This document shows positions 49,325-61,404 of a stretch of 64,000 nucleotides of DNA, one piece after another. The stretch lies in NCBI GenBank assembly GCA_037074705.1, contig CM073591.1, positions 163,212,032 through 163,276,031 on the forward strand. The letters are read 5' to 3'. The notes under the pieces were generated by a model. The model saw only the letters and a list, made by a program, of their open reading frames with translations. It ran no database searches and was not told the DNA's origin. Origin of the DNA: Zhengitettix transpicula (Eukaryota; Arthropoda; Insecta; Orthoptera; Tetrigidae). The first letter of the stretch is position 1, and each line of letters starts with the position of its first letter. The position numbers and the translations under genes are program-made.

Positions 49325-50657
49325 TGATAGAATATAAGAAAAGTATTTAATGTGTAGAGTGTTTACTTCAATTTAATTGTTGTTCGAGGGTATTTTTCAG
49401 CCTAATTATTGTGATTAATTATGACGATTTATGAATTGTCAGATGGAAAAGCACTTTAAAATTATAATGTACATATATTAAAATTGTTTGTGTATGACAG
49501 GATTTACAAAATATGTATTTAAGGCATAAATTCTAGACATTATGAAAGAGTTTTAAAAAGATAGATATATTTTGACAGATGATTTGTACACGTAACGTAA
49601 TTCAGAAATCTGTATTTGTTATGAATATATGAGAAAGCTATCGCATTGTAATACATATATATACACCTAAATTGGTATAATATTACAAGGATGGCTTGTA
49701 ATAATAAAAGCAACATTCATTTATTTAATGTTCGAGCGTTGGTATTACGGAAATATCTCTTTCGATGCAGTTTTGGGTCATGAAGCAAAAACAAAGTTTA
49801 GAGTTACTATTAATATGTTTTTAAGAAACATACTAAGAAAGACAGTGATTTCTTAAATACTTGCGTAACATGCTCGGACAGCGTAGCGGTAATTAGTCTA
49901 GACAGATGTTTCAATGAATCCGTTGACCTCGTGGTTACTTGGTCTCATGAGCCGTAACATTACTCACAGAAATCAGCAAAGGTTATCCTCCCAGCGTAAA
50001 TTAACGTTTCGAATGCACCTCATTCTCATCAGTCGACATCAATTACCTCTACTCCACTTTTCGTCAACTAATCTACTTAACTCTTCAACTTCTTCACTAT
50101 TACTTGCTACATTTAGTTTCCTTCCTCAACTATCAGGTCCACTAATATCTCCTCTACTTCTCAATTGCTCTTCACCTTCTATTTTACAATCTCCTGGACT
50201 TTACTCCACAAAGTCCAAGCGTTCATACCTCCCTTTTGATTCTCGAATGTTCTAGAGAGACGGTCAACGCCCTACTTGTTCTACTTAAACCAAGTTTATT
50301 TAGCGACAGAAAAATTATATATTTTTCACTTTCTGAATTGAAAAGTTATTACTATGCATGCTATCGCATCCGCAGTGATGTAATTCATAAAAGATGACCA
50401 TTTATTTCAAGTAACCTTGTAAAATTATGCCAAAGAACCTTAAAAAAAACAAGAAATTTAAATACGTATAAAATCTTGTGTCAGTCTTTATATGTTGAAA
50501 TTTGTCAGATTACAAAAATATGTGTATCTTTTCAGCCTGCATTTTTGCAAGAAATCAATTGTCGGCCAAAAAATATTATTCATGCGACGATTTTGAAGTT
50601 TGTGAGATATTTGACTCATTTGGAAACAATGTAATAATTTTATACCATAAAACGTAA
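46364..50657 (+). CDS. Predicted small membrane-anchored protein, four coding exons, unrecognised family
   Basis: Exons 46364-46437, 46830-46933, 48753-48884 and 50536-50657 join in frame (432 nt, 143 codons plus TAA) with GTAAG-type donors and pyrimidine-rich AG acceptors. The phases are 2, 1 and 1. Residues 1-25 are basic then acidic (KKKTKLKFIYFPDDFDSE). Residues 31-69 are strongly hydrophobic (CWICLILLKIYPYVIFITIL and onward), giving one long or two short membrane spans. Residues 70-143 are polar and predicted extracellular or cytosolic, with cysteines 105, 120 and 126, which could be disulfide-bonded. I do not recognise the family. Introns 2 and 3 hold a Tc1 remnant, a tRNA-like sequence, an inverted repeat and a hammerhead-like motif. 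No canonical AATAAA follows closely. Three consistent phase joins make a real gene likely, but a missed exon or a pseudogene is not excluded. Confidence 0.55.
46586..46760 (+). mobile_element. LTR-retrotransposon leader fragment
   Basis: Matches the leader at about 23860-24030 (GGAAAGGTA.CCAAGGGTTAACTAGGGCC, CGCCTAAAAGT.ATGCAGG, CTTGTCCCAC, GGGAGAGGGGTT-like) with scattered differences. It sits in intron 1 of gene 2 and overlaps no exon. Confidence 0.7.
47487..47974 (-). mobile_element. Internally deleted Tc1-like transposon in intron 2 of gene 2
   Basis: The left end, from TA at 47485-47486, reads ACCTCGTGTTTGTAAAAATT; the right end, inverted, reads AGCTGATGTTTGTAAAATTT. About 24 of 28 positions agree, next to TA. 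Only the C-terminal third of the transposase remains, on the minus strand. Confidence 0.7.
47576..47956 (-). pseudogene. Tc1 transposase C-terminal remnant
   Basis: A 126-codon minus frame. Visible are GTVFQHDNARPHIAKSVQDF with the second catalytic D, then LLIWPAYSRDISPNEHVGDF with the final E 34 residues later (DD34E spacing). VCRRLVRDSRP and ILNLFDSMLSYSS follow, as in Tc1 enzymes. The first catalytic D and both N-terminal HTH domains are missing. The end (SAWWLPQILI) replaces the usual RGGYTKY. Confidence 0.8.
48301..48379 (+). tRNA. tRNA-like sequence, probably a pseudogene or SINE head
   Basis: The box A-like TGGTTAAAGCG and the exact box B GGTTCGATTCC are at the right spacing. An anticodon-arm-like CCGCCCGGTAAGCGAG could give a GGT (Thr) anticodon, but with C at position 33. 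The acceptor arms GTCGGCA and CCAGCGAC pair at only four of seven positions and the D stem is poor, so a working tRNA is doubtful. It lies in intron 2 of gene 2. Confidence 0.35.
48616..48697. repeat. 33-bp arm inverted repeat next to exon 3 of gene 2
   Basis: GATAGCCAAATATAGACTAA... (48616-48648) and its complement (48665-48697) differ at two positions around a 16-bp loop. The sequence matches the tails of the PLE-type ends at 37.0 and 37.2 kb (ATATAAATACCACAC). It ends 55 bases before the exon 3 acceptor. Confidence 0.8.
49280..49318 (+). repeat. (AT)n microsatellite in intron 3 of gene 2
   Basis: About 39 bases of simple AT repeat. Confidence 0.9.
50007..50032 (-). ncRNA. Hammerhead ribozyme-like motif, canonical core
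   Basis: On the minus strand: CTGATGA, GAATG AGGTG CATTC, GAAACGTT. The core matches the canonical CUGAUGA/GAAA. Stem II has 5 perfect pairs, with G adjacent to the core. ACGU gives a minimal stem III followed by U. I see no stem I (TCGA against AATTT). It lies in intron 3 of gene 2, antisense to it. Confidence 0.45.
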
Positions 50658-53600
50658 TATTTGCTCAATATTTATATGACTGTATTCAAATATATTACAC
50701 GTTTGGTTACAATTTCTTTCAACGCACAAAGAAATAGATAATAATGATCATTCTAGGGTTTAGATAATTGTATAAAGAAGATTTGACATGAGAAAATTTA
50801 TGATAAATATGTATAAATGTGCTTTGTCGTAAAAAATTACGAAATTTGGACTCTTAGATAAAATGTCTTAAATAATTAATTATTTATAAACAACAAGGCA
50901 CCCATAAATTGAGTGCTATCTATTAAATAGGTAAATTTAAAACCACACTAAAATTTAAAACGTTTGATTTTATTTTTCTGCTGAAAAGACTGAAAGATTA
51001 GGCTAGATTTTTTTCATATCAATGGAAGTATTCCTTTCGAATACTGTTAGTTCGAAAATGCATTAAAATTAGCTGTAATGCGTTATAAATTATTTTAGAT
51101 ATTCTCATATTTGTACATCTGAAAATGATTCCGTGAGCAAAACCACGTTAAGCTCAAACTCCGAAAACTCACTGAGCTATAAAACCGAACAGATCGCGGC
51201 GTGTCTTCTCAAGAACATCCACAACATGAAACTCGTATATTGCGTCTTTCAATATTTGTGTTCCTGAGTAAATGCCGGTAGTAGTAAATTCCACAACGCG
51301 TTCTGTACGGCATTTCAAGTAGCCGTGATTTTAAAAAATTGAAAATGCATAAAAAAAATTCATATTCTTAAAATTTGTGATAAACAGTTTTAAAACAACT
51401 AAAAATTCTTGTTTCCTTTCTCAGCGCCGGAATGAGCAAATTGGTCTGGATGCAGAACTGCGTAATTAAATAAATTTTATATTTACATTATGAAAATGTA
51501 AACTAAATGACGTCCGCATTGTTCAGGACTGAGAGAGGATAGCTTTAAAATTATACACATATTTGAACTATATATTGTTATTACGTAACATAGTATGTAG
51601 AGGGAAAAGAAATAAACAATGAAAATTTGTTTATCCAAACCACGATCTGTCTAGTTTGATTCATCGATTACTTAAAATTATTTTTTATCCGAGTCATTAC
51701 TTTAAAGTGATGTATTCCAAATAGATATCTGATTACGCAAGAAATATCAAACCTTTTAAGTCCAAAATCAATTTTGAGATACAATGTATCAGTATTAATT
51801 TTACGATCTGGCGTGTAATTGTAATTTTTATTAAACCATAACTTCTAATATACGTATTTACAAAATGTTATAACCCTAGCAAACTTTTAAGGTACATTTA
51901 TTTATTTTAGTAAAAATTGAAAATATTTCCTCACTTTATCGCATATTGTATGGTTATTTGGGAAAAAAGAAGTGAATTATAAAGTTTCATGGGAGATGGG
52001 TAACCTTAAAATGCGTGTAAATTTATGTTAATTACTTCACCTCAATAAAGTTCTAATAATTATATTTGGATTACATTTATGCTAGGTTAATTTTTACAAA
52101 CTATAGACTGCACTATCAATGAGACCGTAACATTTTGTGACCAAAATTGCTTCAATAAATTATTGTCATATAATAACTTTGGAACACCATCAGTACCTAA
52201 ATTAACGCTGGCAGAGCTGTATAACATTTGACGTGGGCCCCAAATACAGTCCTGATATGAGCAACAACAAAATTACGAAACATATGGAAAATCCACACAT
52301 AATCTGCAAATAAATATCATTCATAAACGTATTTATCAGAAACTTAATTTTCATGCAATGAAAACAGATTCCGTATATTCAGCTATAAAATTCTTGCTGA
52401 GAAATTTTAGGCACAGTGTGAGAGCAAGTTACAAATCCTATGTTCGGGAATTCTGTACAATTTTATGTTCACTATGAATTATTTATAGATAAAACATTGA
52501 AAATTATGGAGATGCAAATTACTTACAGGACAACTAGTATGTTTATAAGACATAAGTTTAATTACTTGAGGTAATCGGGGATGACAGCAAGGTGAATAGA
52601 ATGGTAGAAAAGCTGATTTAAATTAAGTATATTTATTTTATTCACACATAAAAACATATTCTGAAACCCGTATTCACTTACAGAAAACAAAAGAGCTTTC
52701 TAAAAAAAATGACGGACAACACAGGTGTATTACGTTTTTTTTTTTTTGAGTATGATGAGTTAACACAACCTTAAGAAAATAATTCTACCTCTATTAGTAA
52801 TTATATTATAAAGTTTTATTTATTTATCTCTTATGACTGAATTTGTGTTTATAGGCATTACTTATGCTAAAATCTAATAATAATTGCAGTTTATTTGACC
52901 GTTATAAATTACGGCCAGTACTAAAAAAAATGTCGCAAAGGTTTGTTTCATAGAAATGTTTCTGATTACTTGTAGCATTCACTTATTGGACTACGTCAAT
53001 TGGATTCATGCTTTAGCTCGTTTAGGTCTAGGGCTTAGATACGCGGACTCTAAGCATTGTTTTTGTTGTTGTTATTTTCTTACTGGTTTATAATACTCCA
53101 GAGAATTTTGCAATTATTAAACTCTGTCTTACAAGAAACAATGATTACAAATGCCAAGATAGTTGTTTCATCGTGAAAATATTCAAGGGTTTACTCATGT
53201 TTTTATCTCATTATATTTATTACAACAACCTAAATTGAATACTGATTGAAACATTGGTTTTGTTTGGCACTATTTTTTATTCATTGCTGTCACAAGTTGT
53301 AGCCGAGAATATTCACTCATAGTGCCGTTTTTTGAATGAAAATAATTTATTGAAGCTTTTAACTCATTATATATGGCAAAAAAGTATTATATATGGAAAC
53401 TTCATTCCACTTCATTTTCACAAATAAAAGTTTTTTGGATCATTAAGGTTAATTTGTTATTGGTCCAGTAGAAATAATCAATTATTTGCCCCTTTCTGAC
53501 TACTGTAAACGAAAGTTTCTTTAATTTCTAATAATCTGTCAAACAATCGAAGAATACATTTCCTGTCACATTGTTAAGGCCGTTTCAGTTAACAATTTAG

Positions 53601-56600
53601 TAGCTCAAAAACATAGGCGTGGTCTAATTTGAATAGCATTTGTGATGCAGGTTCAACAGATACAAATTACGTTTCAAAAATATAAATCAGATTCAGAAAA
53701 TACAGTTTTAAAATATTTTTATATCAAAAAATTGATTATATAATTGCCATGTAGTCTTTAACTAACTTGATATAAGAATAAAATTAATTCGTAGGTAACA
53801 GTTCGAAATACGTAAGTCAGCTGTAAAGTAATCAAATTTTATGTTTTGATGGTGTTATGTAAATGTACAATGTCACTTCTTATTTAAACATAATGTAGAG
53901 AATTTAAGCATATATGTACTGAATGTCAACAAAAATCATTGACAAAGTCATTTATGTTGTACGTATATTTATGTAGTATTATATTCGCAAACTTCGCTTT
54001 CATTAATTAAAACCAAATAGATTAGTTTTATATGAGAAAGAAAAATATTTTTGTTTCTTAGCATTCCAATTTTCAAAGGCATTTTGCCAAATACATATTT
54101 AAGAAATAATTTTTTAAAAAAAGAATTGAATTGCCTTATGCTAAATACGTAACCTACTGCAACATTAAAACTCAATTGATTGCAAGGAAAATGCGGGAAA
54201 AATCCAAATTAAAAATTTAGTTTGAAAATAACTTCGAAATTATCTGTGAATGTTACTCTTTTTGATTTTTTTAAATTGATAATAAAGACAGGAGAATTTC
54301 TTCAAGTCAAAACTACCTCTGTATAAAGTGTTGATACGTTATTTTTTATATATTACTATAGTGAGAACAAAATTTTAAAACAGTCTAACTACACAAAAAT
54401 ATCGCAGGTTTATGATAATTTATAACATTAATAATAAATTCCGTCCATTTTCTACGCAATTTTTCTACATCAAATTTGTAGTTACGATAAAGCAAGGTGC
54501 GAATTGTAGACGCTATTGTATCGAAATTTATATTGGTAAATTATTTGATTTGTGTTTACTATAATACTAAATATCCTCTTTTCGGACATAGGAAAGTAGT
54601 TAATGAAAGTGAAACTCTTCTCTATATATAAATGTTAAACAACTTTACTAAACGTTTATTCGTATATGACTACTAATTCTAGTGTAGCAAACCTAAAATC
54701 GTGTAATCCCCGAAATTTCAATATAGATGTCTAAAATGTATAAATGATGGAATAATTATAATCCATTCAGAACCTACAATAATGTTTTGGTGCACATGAT
54801 ACAGCTGAATATTTGCGATAACATGTTTTTCAATCTTAAACGTGCCTCTAAAGTCTGGAAACTGATAATATAGGAAATCAAGATGATCGTGTTTCATAAA
54901 ACATCTACTTTCTGAGTTCAAAGATGTGAATTATATATTAAATTTAAGAAAGATTTTAGTTATTTCATTCTGTAAATAAGTCCATAATTATAGTTGCCTA
55001 AAGTATGACTCCTAACTTGTGTTCTTACATTAAGTAGACTGTAGGCATTAATATCAAGAATCTATTTGGCACATACGTTAATAGCAACTCGAGTCGTTCA
55101 ACATTGTAGAATATATACTCTGGCCACTTGATATGGTGATAAGTTTTGGAAATTCATTGAAATACATTTTACTGGATGGTTATAGTATTTTACAAAAGTA
55201 AACTCTACTCCCTGGCATACCAAATATTAGCTGAAAACATTTATAAGCTTAAAGCTTGGTATGTTTCCAATAAAATTAAACAGAATATTTTCTTATATAC
55301 ATTTTTTTGGAAATAATGGGGCAGATAAGAGACAAAAGTTGGTCCGAGTAATTTTCATTTACTAATACCGATTTCCGTTGACTGAAGTCAGAATTCAATA
55401 ATTAATTTCAATCTGGCGCCTTATAGGGAAAGTCATTTGACCTAGTTATTTGCAGGATAACACTTGACAGTTTTAGAATTTATTTTAACTAAAAATATTT
55501 TAACAATATTTACTTATTATCTGCAATTGTAAACATAAAATTATTTAAGTAACAAATTATATACCTTAATACTACGTCTATCGTAATAAAATAAATAATT
55601 AAAATTTGATTAAAATCTGCTCCTGTAACTGTAAGATTTGTCAGAAATTTTATCACTTTCTCATTCTCTTTGTTATATGCGGAGTTTTTCAACCTAAATT
55701 CAATATGAGCGTCCTTCATTCTAATTTTTATTTCCCTAGTTTCTTCTTCAACAAAATTCAAGGGGAAAGGGGGAAGGGTGAGTTTACATGAAAATTCTCC
55801 TTTAAATCTGATCGCGCTGTTACAGGTATTTATAATTCGTACCGAATAAATGTTTTATGTGAAAATTAACATGTTCTACTTAGCTATAAAAGTAGACGGT
55901 CAATAGTAATAAAACAAATATAAATCTATGGTTCACTATCTAAACAATAAGCACCACTTACAATTCCCATCCAAGAACATTGAACGAGTTACTCCTTTGC
56001 TCAACCAGTTAGGCTAATTAGATTTTATATTTCTTGGTCGTAACGATCAATAGTTTAATGTTTGCAGATATTAAACTATTTTATTTATCCCCATTCACTG
56101 TAATAATTATTACAATAATTTGCACCAAACAACTCATGAGAATTAATATTGGATATTTCAGGAATGGTTCACACCGCTTAATATGATCCCCAACCGTTTC
56201 TCTTTTCTAACAACTTCATCCGAGTATAACTTAAAATTAGAAATACAACTATAAATGAATAAACCAGACAGATTTCAATTTATTTTTTAATATTTTCTAA
56301 TTTTCTATTTGATTAAATTATAATTCTAAAAACTTTGGCCGGTATATTCATTTATAACACAATGAAGTTAGAAATTCAATTGTTTTATAACACAATTTAA
56401 CATCGTTATTCAGGAAACCAATGCTACATTCTTTGTTTTTAATTTGTAAATAAATGATTGGACATTATACATTCGTAAAGCCTTTATGCGAAATTAATTA
56501 GTGCATATCAATAAACATGCATGACTGCGATAATTTAATAAATATTTCTGAATTGAATACTTAAAGGTTCAGGATGGAGGCTCAAAAATAACTGATTCTA

Positions 56601-56849
56601 ATATCTGGATTACAATGTCAGTCTTTTAACAGCAATACGATATTTAGTACTACATTTATAGTGTGAGAACACAACCTGATTTTCACTAGTTTCCTTTCGA
56701 AGAAAATGTATGAAAAAATCAAATAAATATTTGGAAAATTCTTCCTTGCCATTTTCTATTTGAAACATCATAATACATTTTGGAGATTTAAAATCAGTTC
56801 CCAGAAAAAAATATTTGTAATCTGATTAATTCAAGAATGCGAATATGAA
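50658..56849. other. Gene desert, nothing recognised
   Basis: About 6.2 kb of AT-rich sequence after gene 2. An 83-codon minus frame at 55510-55761 (starts MNFVEEETREIKIRMKDAHI) looks somewhat protein-like, but no splice partners or family were recognised. No transposon ends were seen. Confidence 0.4.
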
Positions 56850-59545
56850 AATTTTTGTAAATATATGTAATTTCGTAAGACACTTTGATGTATATATATA
56901 TATAAATAGAATTATTGATTTAATATTTAAGAGTTAAAATACAGCTGAAACAAGATGAGAAAATCTCCATGTTAATAATGAAATCTATTTCATAATTTAA
57001 TAGCATGTGAGCACGTAACAGTTAAGTGTCTTCTTATCCATGTCAATACTTTTAAGTAAGCAATGTAAAGAGACCTCAATTTAGAATACTAAACTATTTA
57101 TAAACATGTGTAATTTTTAAGGCTCATTGATGGATTTATTTAATATTTTATAATTTATTTAATATTTAAAAGTTCAGAATTATGGATATAAACCAAAAAT
57201 ACTAATTTCAAGCTCCACGTCTTTAAATGAAATATACTTCAATAATTAATAGTATGTAAACACGTTCAGTTAACTGCCTTCATTTCCATGTCTAATAGAA
57301 GGAAAATATTTTTCGGTAGCCAATGTAAAATTATCTCCGCAAATTTCAATAAGAAAATCTTTGTATGTGTAAACTTGAGAGGGACGTTGATTATTTTTTT
57401 TTGTTTTACTTATTTAATATAATAAAAAAATTTAAAGTTCCATGTTATTAATTGAAATATATTTCAGTAACTTAATAGCAAGTGAGCATATACACAGTTA
57501 AGTGTCTTCTTTTCCTTGTCTACTAGAAGGAAGACTATATTTTTAGGTAGTCAATGTATAGAGATCTCCAAATTTACATGATAAAAATGTTTGTAAACGT
57601 GTGCAATATTTTTAGGCACTCTGATGAATTATTATTGTATTATTTATGTATTATATAAGACGAAAAACAAAAAGTTTCGAGTTCCATGTTTTTATATGAA
57701 ATACATTTCAGTAATTTAATAGCATGTGCACATGTTCTTGTATAGTATAAGGAACACTACTTTTAAGTATCAATGTAAAATAATCCCAGAAAATTGAATA
57801 CTAAATTACTTGTAAATGTGTGTTAATTTGTAAGGCACTTTGATGTATTTATTTGATATTTCACGATTGATTTAATATTTAAGAGAGCAAACTATGAAGT
57901 GATGAATTAAATGACATGAAATTAAGTATATTTCAGTATATTGATAGCATGTGAACATGTAGGCCTGTAGTTAAGCGTCTTCTTTTCCTTCTGTAGTAGA
58001 AGGAAGACCATAAAAGTAGGTAAACAATGTAAAGTCTGATAATTTGAATATTAATATATATGTATATATGTGCAAATTTGTAGGCACTTTGATGTATTTA
58101 TTTAATATTGTACGATTGATTTAATATTTAAGAGTTCAAACTATGAACCAAAATCAAATATGCGTTTCTAAATGAAGAATATTTCAGTATATGAATATCA
58201 TGTAAACTTGTACAATTAAGCGACTTCTTTTCTTTGTGTAGTAGTGTACGAATTAGGTAATCAATGTAATTTCAATATTAAAATCTTTGTGTATATGTAT
58301 AAATTTGTAAGGAACTTTGATGTATTTATTTAATATTGTATTGTTTATTTAATATTTAAGAGTTCTTACTAAGAACCGAAATGGAATGCAGCTTAACAAG
58401 ATTTTTAATTAAATATATTTCAATAATAATATATCTTTGTGTATATGTATAAATTTGTAAGGAACTTTGATGTATTTATTTAATATTGCATTGTTTATTT
58501 AATATTTAAGAGTTCTTACTAAGAACCGAAATGGAAAGCAGCTTGTCACGAATTTTTAATGAAATATATTTCAATAACTTAATATTATGTGAACATGTAC
58601 GGTTGTGTCTTCTTTCCCTTGTGTAGTAGAAGTAACCTAATACATTTATGTAATCTGCGTAAAGTGATGCTAATTTTAATATTAAAATCTTTGTATATAT
58701 GTGTAAAGGCACTTTAATGTACTTATTTAATATTGTTTTATTTCATTTAATATTTAAGGGTTCAAACTAAGAACCTAAATGAAAAGAGCAGTTCCAGTAA
58801 TATGTTTCTAAATGAAATATATTTTAGTAGTTTAGTATCACATCATGTACAGTTAACTGTCATCTTTTCCTTGTATAGTAGAAGAAACACTATACTTTTA
58901 GGTTCCCAGTGTAAACTTATTTACGCAAAATTTCAATAAGAAAATATTCGTAAATCTCTTTAAATTTGTAAAACACTTGATTTATTTTTTTGGTATTATT
59001 TTTTTAATATTTAAAAGTTCGAATAAGAACCCAAATGGAAAATTACATCTTCAAGGTATTCTTTGCAAATACAATTGTTTACTCGGTTAGAAGCCCCAGA
59101 AGACTTTATTCATTCTCTACACCGAGAAAGACTAACATCTTCAAATTCAATGTTTTTAAATGAATTAATTTTCAGTAATTTAATAGCATGTGAGCATGTA
59201 CAGTTAACTGTATTCTTTTCCTTGTCTAATAGAAATAATATTATACTTTTAGGTAACCAATATAAAGAGATATTCGTCAATTTTAATGTGAATCTTTGTA
59301 AATATTTGTAACTTCGTAATTCTCTTTGATGGATTTTTATTGTATTCTTTATTTAATATTTAAGAGTTCAAACTACGAACAGACATAAATTATCGTAATT
59401 CCATGTAGCTCCATGTTTTTAAATGAAATATATTTCAGTAATTTAATAACATCTGAACATATAGAGTTAACTGTATTATTTTCATGTTGTAGTAGAATAT
59501 AGACAATATTTAACCAATGTAAAGAATTTTTCAGAAATTTGATCA
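56850..59545 (+). repeat. Diverged tandem satellite, about 245-bp units, about 10-11 copies
   Basis: Each unit repeats, in order: TTTGTAAGGCACTTTGATG, TATTTATTTAATATT, TTTAATATTTAAGAGTTC, AAATGAAATATATTTCAGTA, AATAGCATGTGAACATGT, AGTTAACTGTCTTCTTTTCC and TAGTAGAAGGAA...TTAGGTA.CCAATGTAAAG. The GATG landmark recurs near 56888, 57130, 57385, 57620, 57840, 58090, 58320, 58465, 58715, 58975 and 59325. Units differ by roughly 15-30 percent. One unit is shortened (58320-58465) and the last contains an extra roughly 100-bp insert at about 59040-59140. Confidence 0.9.
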
Positions 59546-60221
59546 TCAAGGAACCGGTGATTCATAAATGTACCGAAAGAAATAGTAATTGTAGAATTTT
59601 ATGTCGTTTATGTATCATTTTAGACCTATAATATTTTTGTAACGTCAAGTATGGTATATTGCAGCTTAATACTATGAACTGTGTTTTTTTCTCCAACTTG
59701 TAGCTTAAACATATGTTGCAGAACGGTTTCATTTATATACATATTGATTGTTATGTACTTATAATTTATTATTATTATAGAAATATATAAAGCTCAATGT
59801 AAATTTAAAAACCCCTTATAATTCTATTGAATTAAGAATAGATGATCGTAATAAACCAACTATAAAAAAGGGCAATACAATTATAATAAATTAGAGATTT
59901 TAGATTAATTTTCTTTTATCATTTTCCTTTTAGAAACAATATTCTTTAACTCCAATATACACATAAGTGAATAATTGTAGAGTACAAGACTCCGTAACAG
60001 TGTTGTCCAATAAAGTCAAATATAAAAGTAAATATTTGGGATAAAGATGAAATTGATATTAATACATTGCTACAAAACTTATCGGTCAAGTCAACACGCA
60101 CGTACCCTATCGAAATAGCGTCTCAGGACGCATGTTCAAGATACAACAAATTTCATAATTACCAAAAAGTTACTTTTTTCTTTGAGAAAAGTATTTTTAA
60201 CGCAATGCTAAAAAAATTTAG
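59546..60221. other. Intergenic, nothing recognised
   Basis: AT-rich sequence without a gene or repeat of note. Confidence 0.4.
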
Positions 60222-60724
60222 GTAACAAAGTAGAATTGTAAAAGAGAAAATAAATTCACTGGCCCTAAGCCAACCAATAGCGTTTCAAATCGTTTAAAGA
60301 ATTAGCTTTACACTAATTTTATTTTTTTCATCGAAACCTGTTCCAATATTTAGCATTAACGGGTTAATGAAAGTCAACCAAATCATTTATATTAAGTATG
60401 CGAAGTAAATTTATAAAACATATTATTATTAAATGCTTGATAAGACTTGCATTATCGTTCTTAGCAGTGTGTTTCAAAGTACACTAGTAAGTCGATATCA
60501 TCACATAATAAAATTATCAATAGTCCATGATGAACATAATTCAATTAAAATAATATAAAATTAAATATAATTAAAAAATAAATGATTTTATTCACTTTCA
60601 TTAATATTAGAACAGGTTTAAGATGAAATTGGGGGAAAGTAAAATTAGAGTATAGCTTTGAAACGCTATTGGTTGGCTTAGGGCAAGTGAATTTATTTTC
60701 TCTTTTACAATTCTACTTTGTTAC
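60222..60724. repeat. 503-bp element with 68-bp terminal inverted repeats (MITE or foldback)
   Basis: 60222-60289 (GTAACAAAGTAGAATTGTAA ... GCGTTTCAAA) and 60657-60724 are inverted copies with one mismatch. The 367-bp interior is AT-rich and noncoding. The near identity suggests recent activity or hairpin-type formation. No clear target duplication was identified. Confidence 0.85.
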
Positions 60725-61404
60725 GTTGGAGTGTAACCCTGTTAGAAACCATTTTACAGTAATTAAGTTTTTAGTTAGCTTATCAGAGATGTTACAGTTA
60801 ACACATAGACAATCATTATATGTTGATTTTCATCAGTTTTGCATAGATCCAAATTACAATGCTCGTTTCCCTTATCACCAACATTTATAAAACTGTTTTC
60901 ATTAAAATTTTAATTAACTAAAATTTTGTAAATAGTTTGGAATTGTTATATAAACTGTGAACTTTTTATCCTCAATTATCTTGTCAATCGGTAGAAACAT
61001 TTTACAATGCATTATAAAGAATAATTTAGAGAATTTGCTCTGGAAAAGTAAAAGCTACTGAGATTCAAGTGTTCATTTGTAAAATTTAGAATTAAAGCGA
61101 TAACAGTTAAGTGCATGTAATATTTATGTGTTAACATTCACAAAGCTTAATCATAGAGAAGTTTCTTATGTTTATATGTAAAATATTTTAAAGTATTGTA
61201 TATGAATTTCATGAGTGGTTACAATGAACAATTCTTACTATTGATTAAAAAAATTGTATATGTATAAGCATTTATAACAATGTAACTATATGTAAAGTGT
61301 ATTGCATGGACATTAAATATGTTGCTACTTCTGGTTGCTGTATTGATTTCATTCTCCTTACATAATGCTATATTTGCTATATTTTTATTAATTCATATAT
61401 TTAC
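60725..61404. other. Intergenic, nothing recognised
   Basis: A short plus frame continues from the inverted repeat; it has no known domain. Confidence 0.4.

Noticed and set aside
49914..50255. 113-codon plus-strand open frame
   Set aside because: Low-complexity Ser/Leu composition, no domain, and it overlaps an antisense hammerhead-like motif inside an intron.
55510..55761. 83-codon minus-strand frame
   Set aside because: Partly protein-like, but no splice borders, no family and a hydrophobic AT-rich tail; kept only as a remark.
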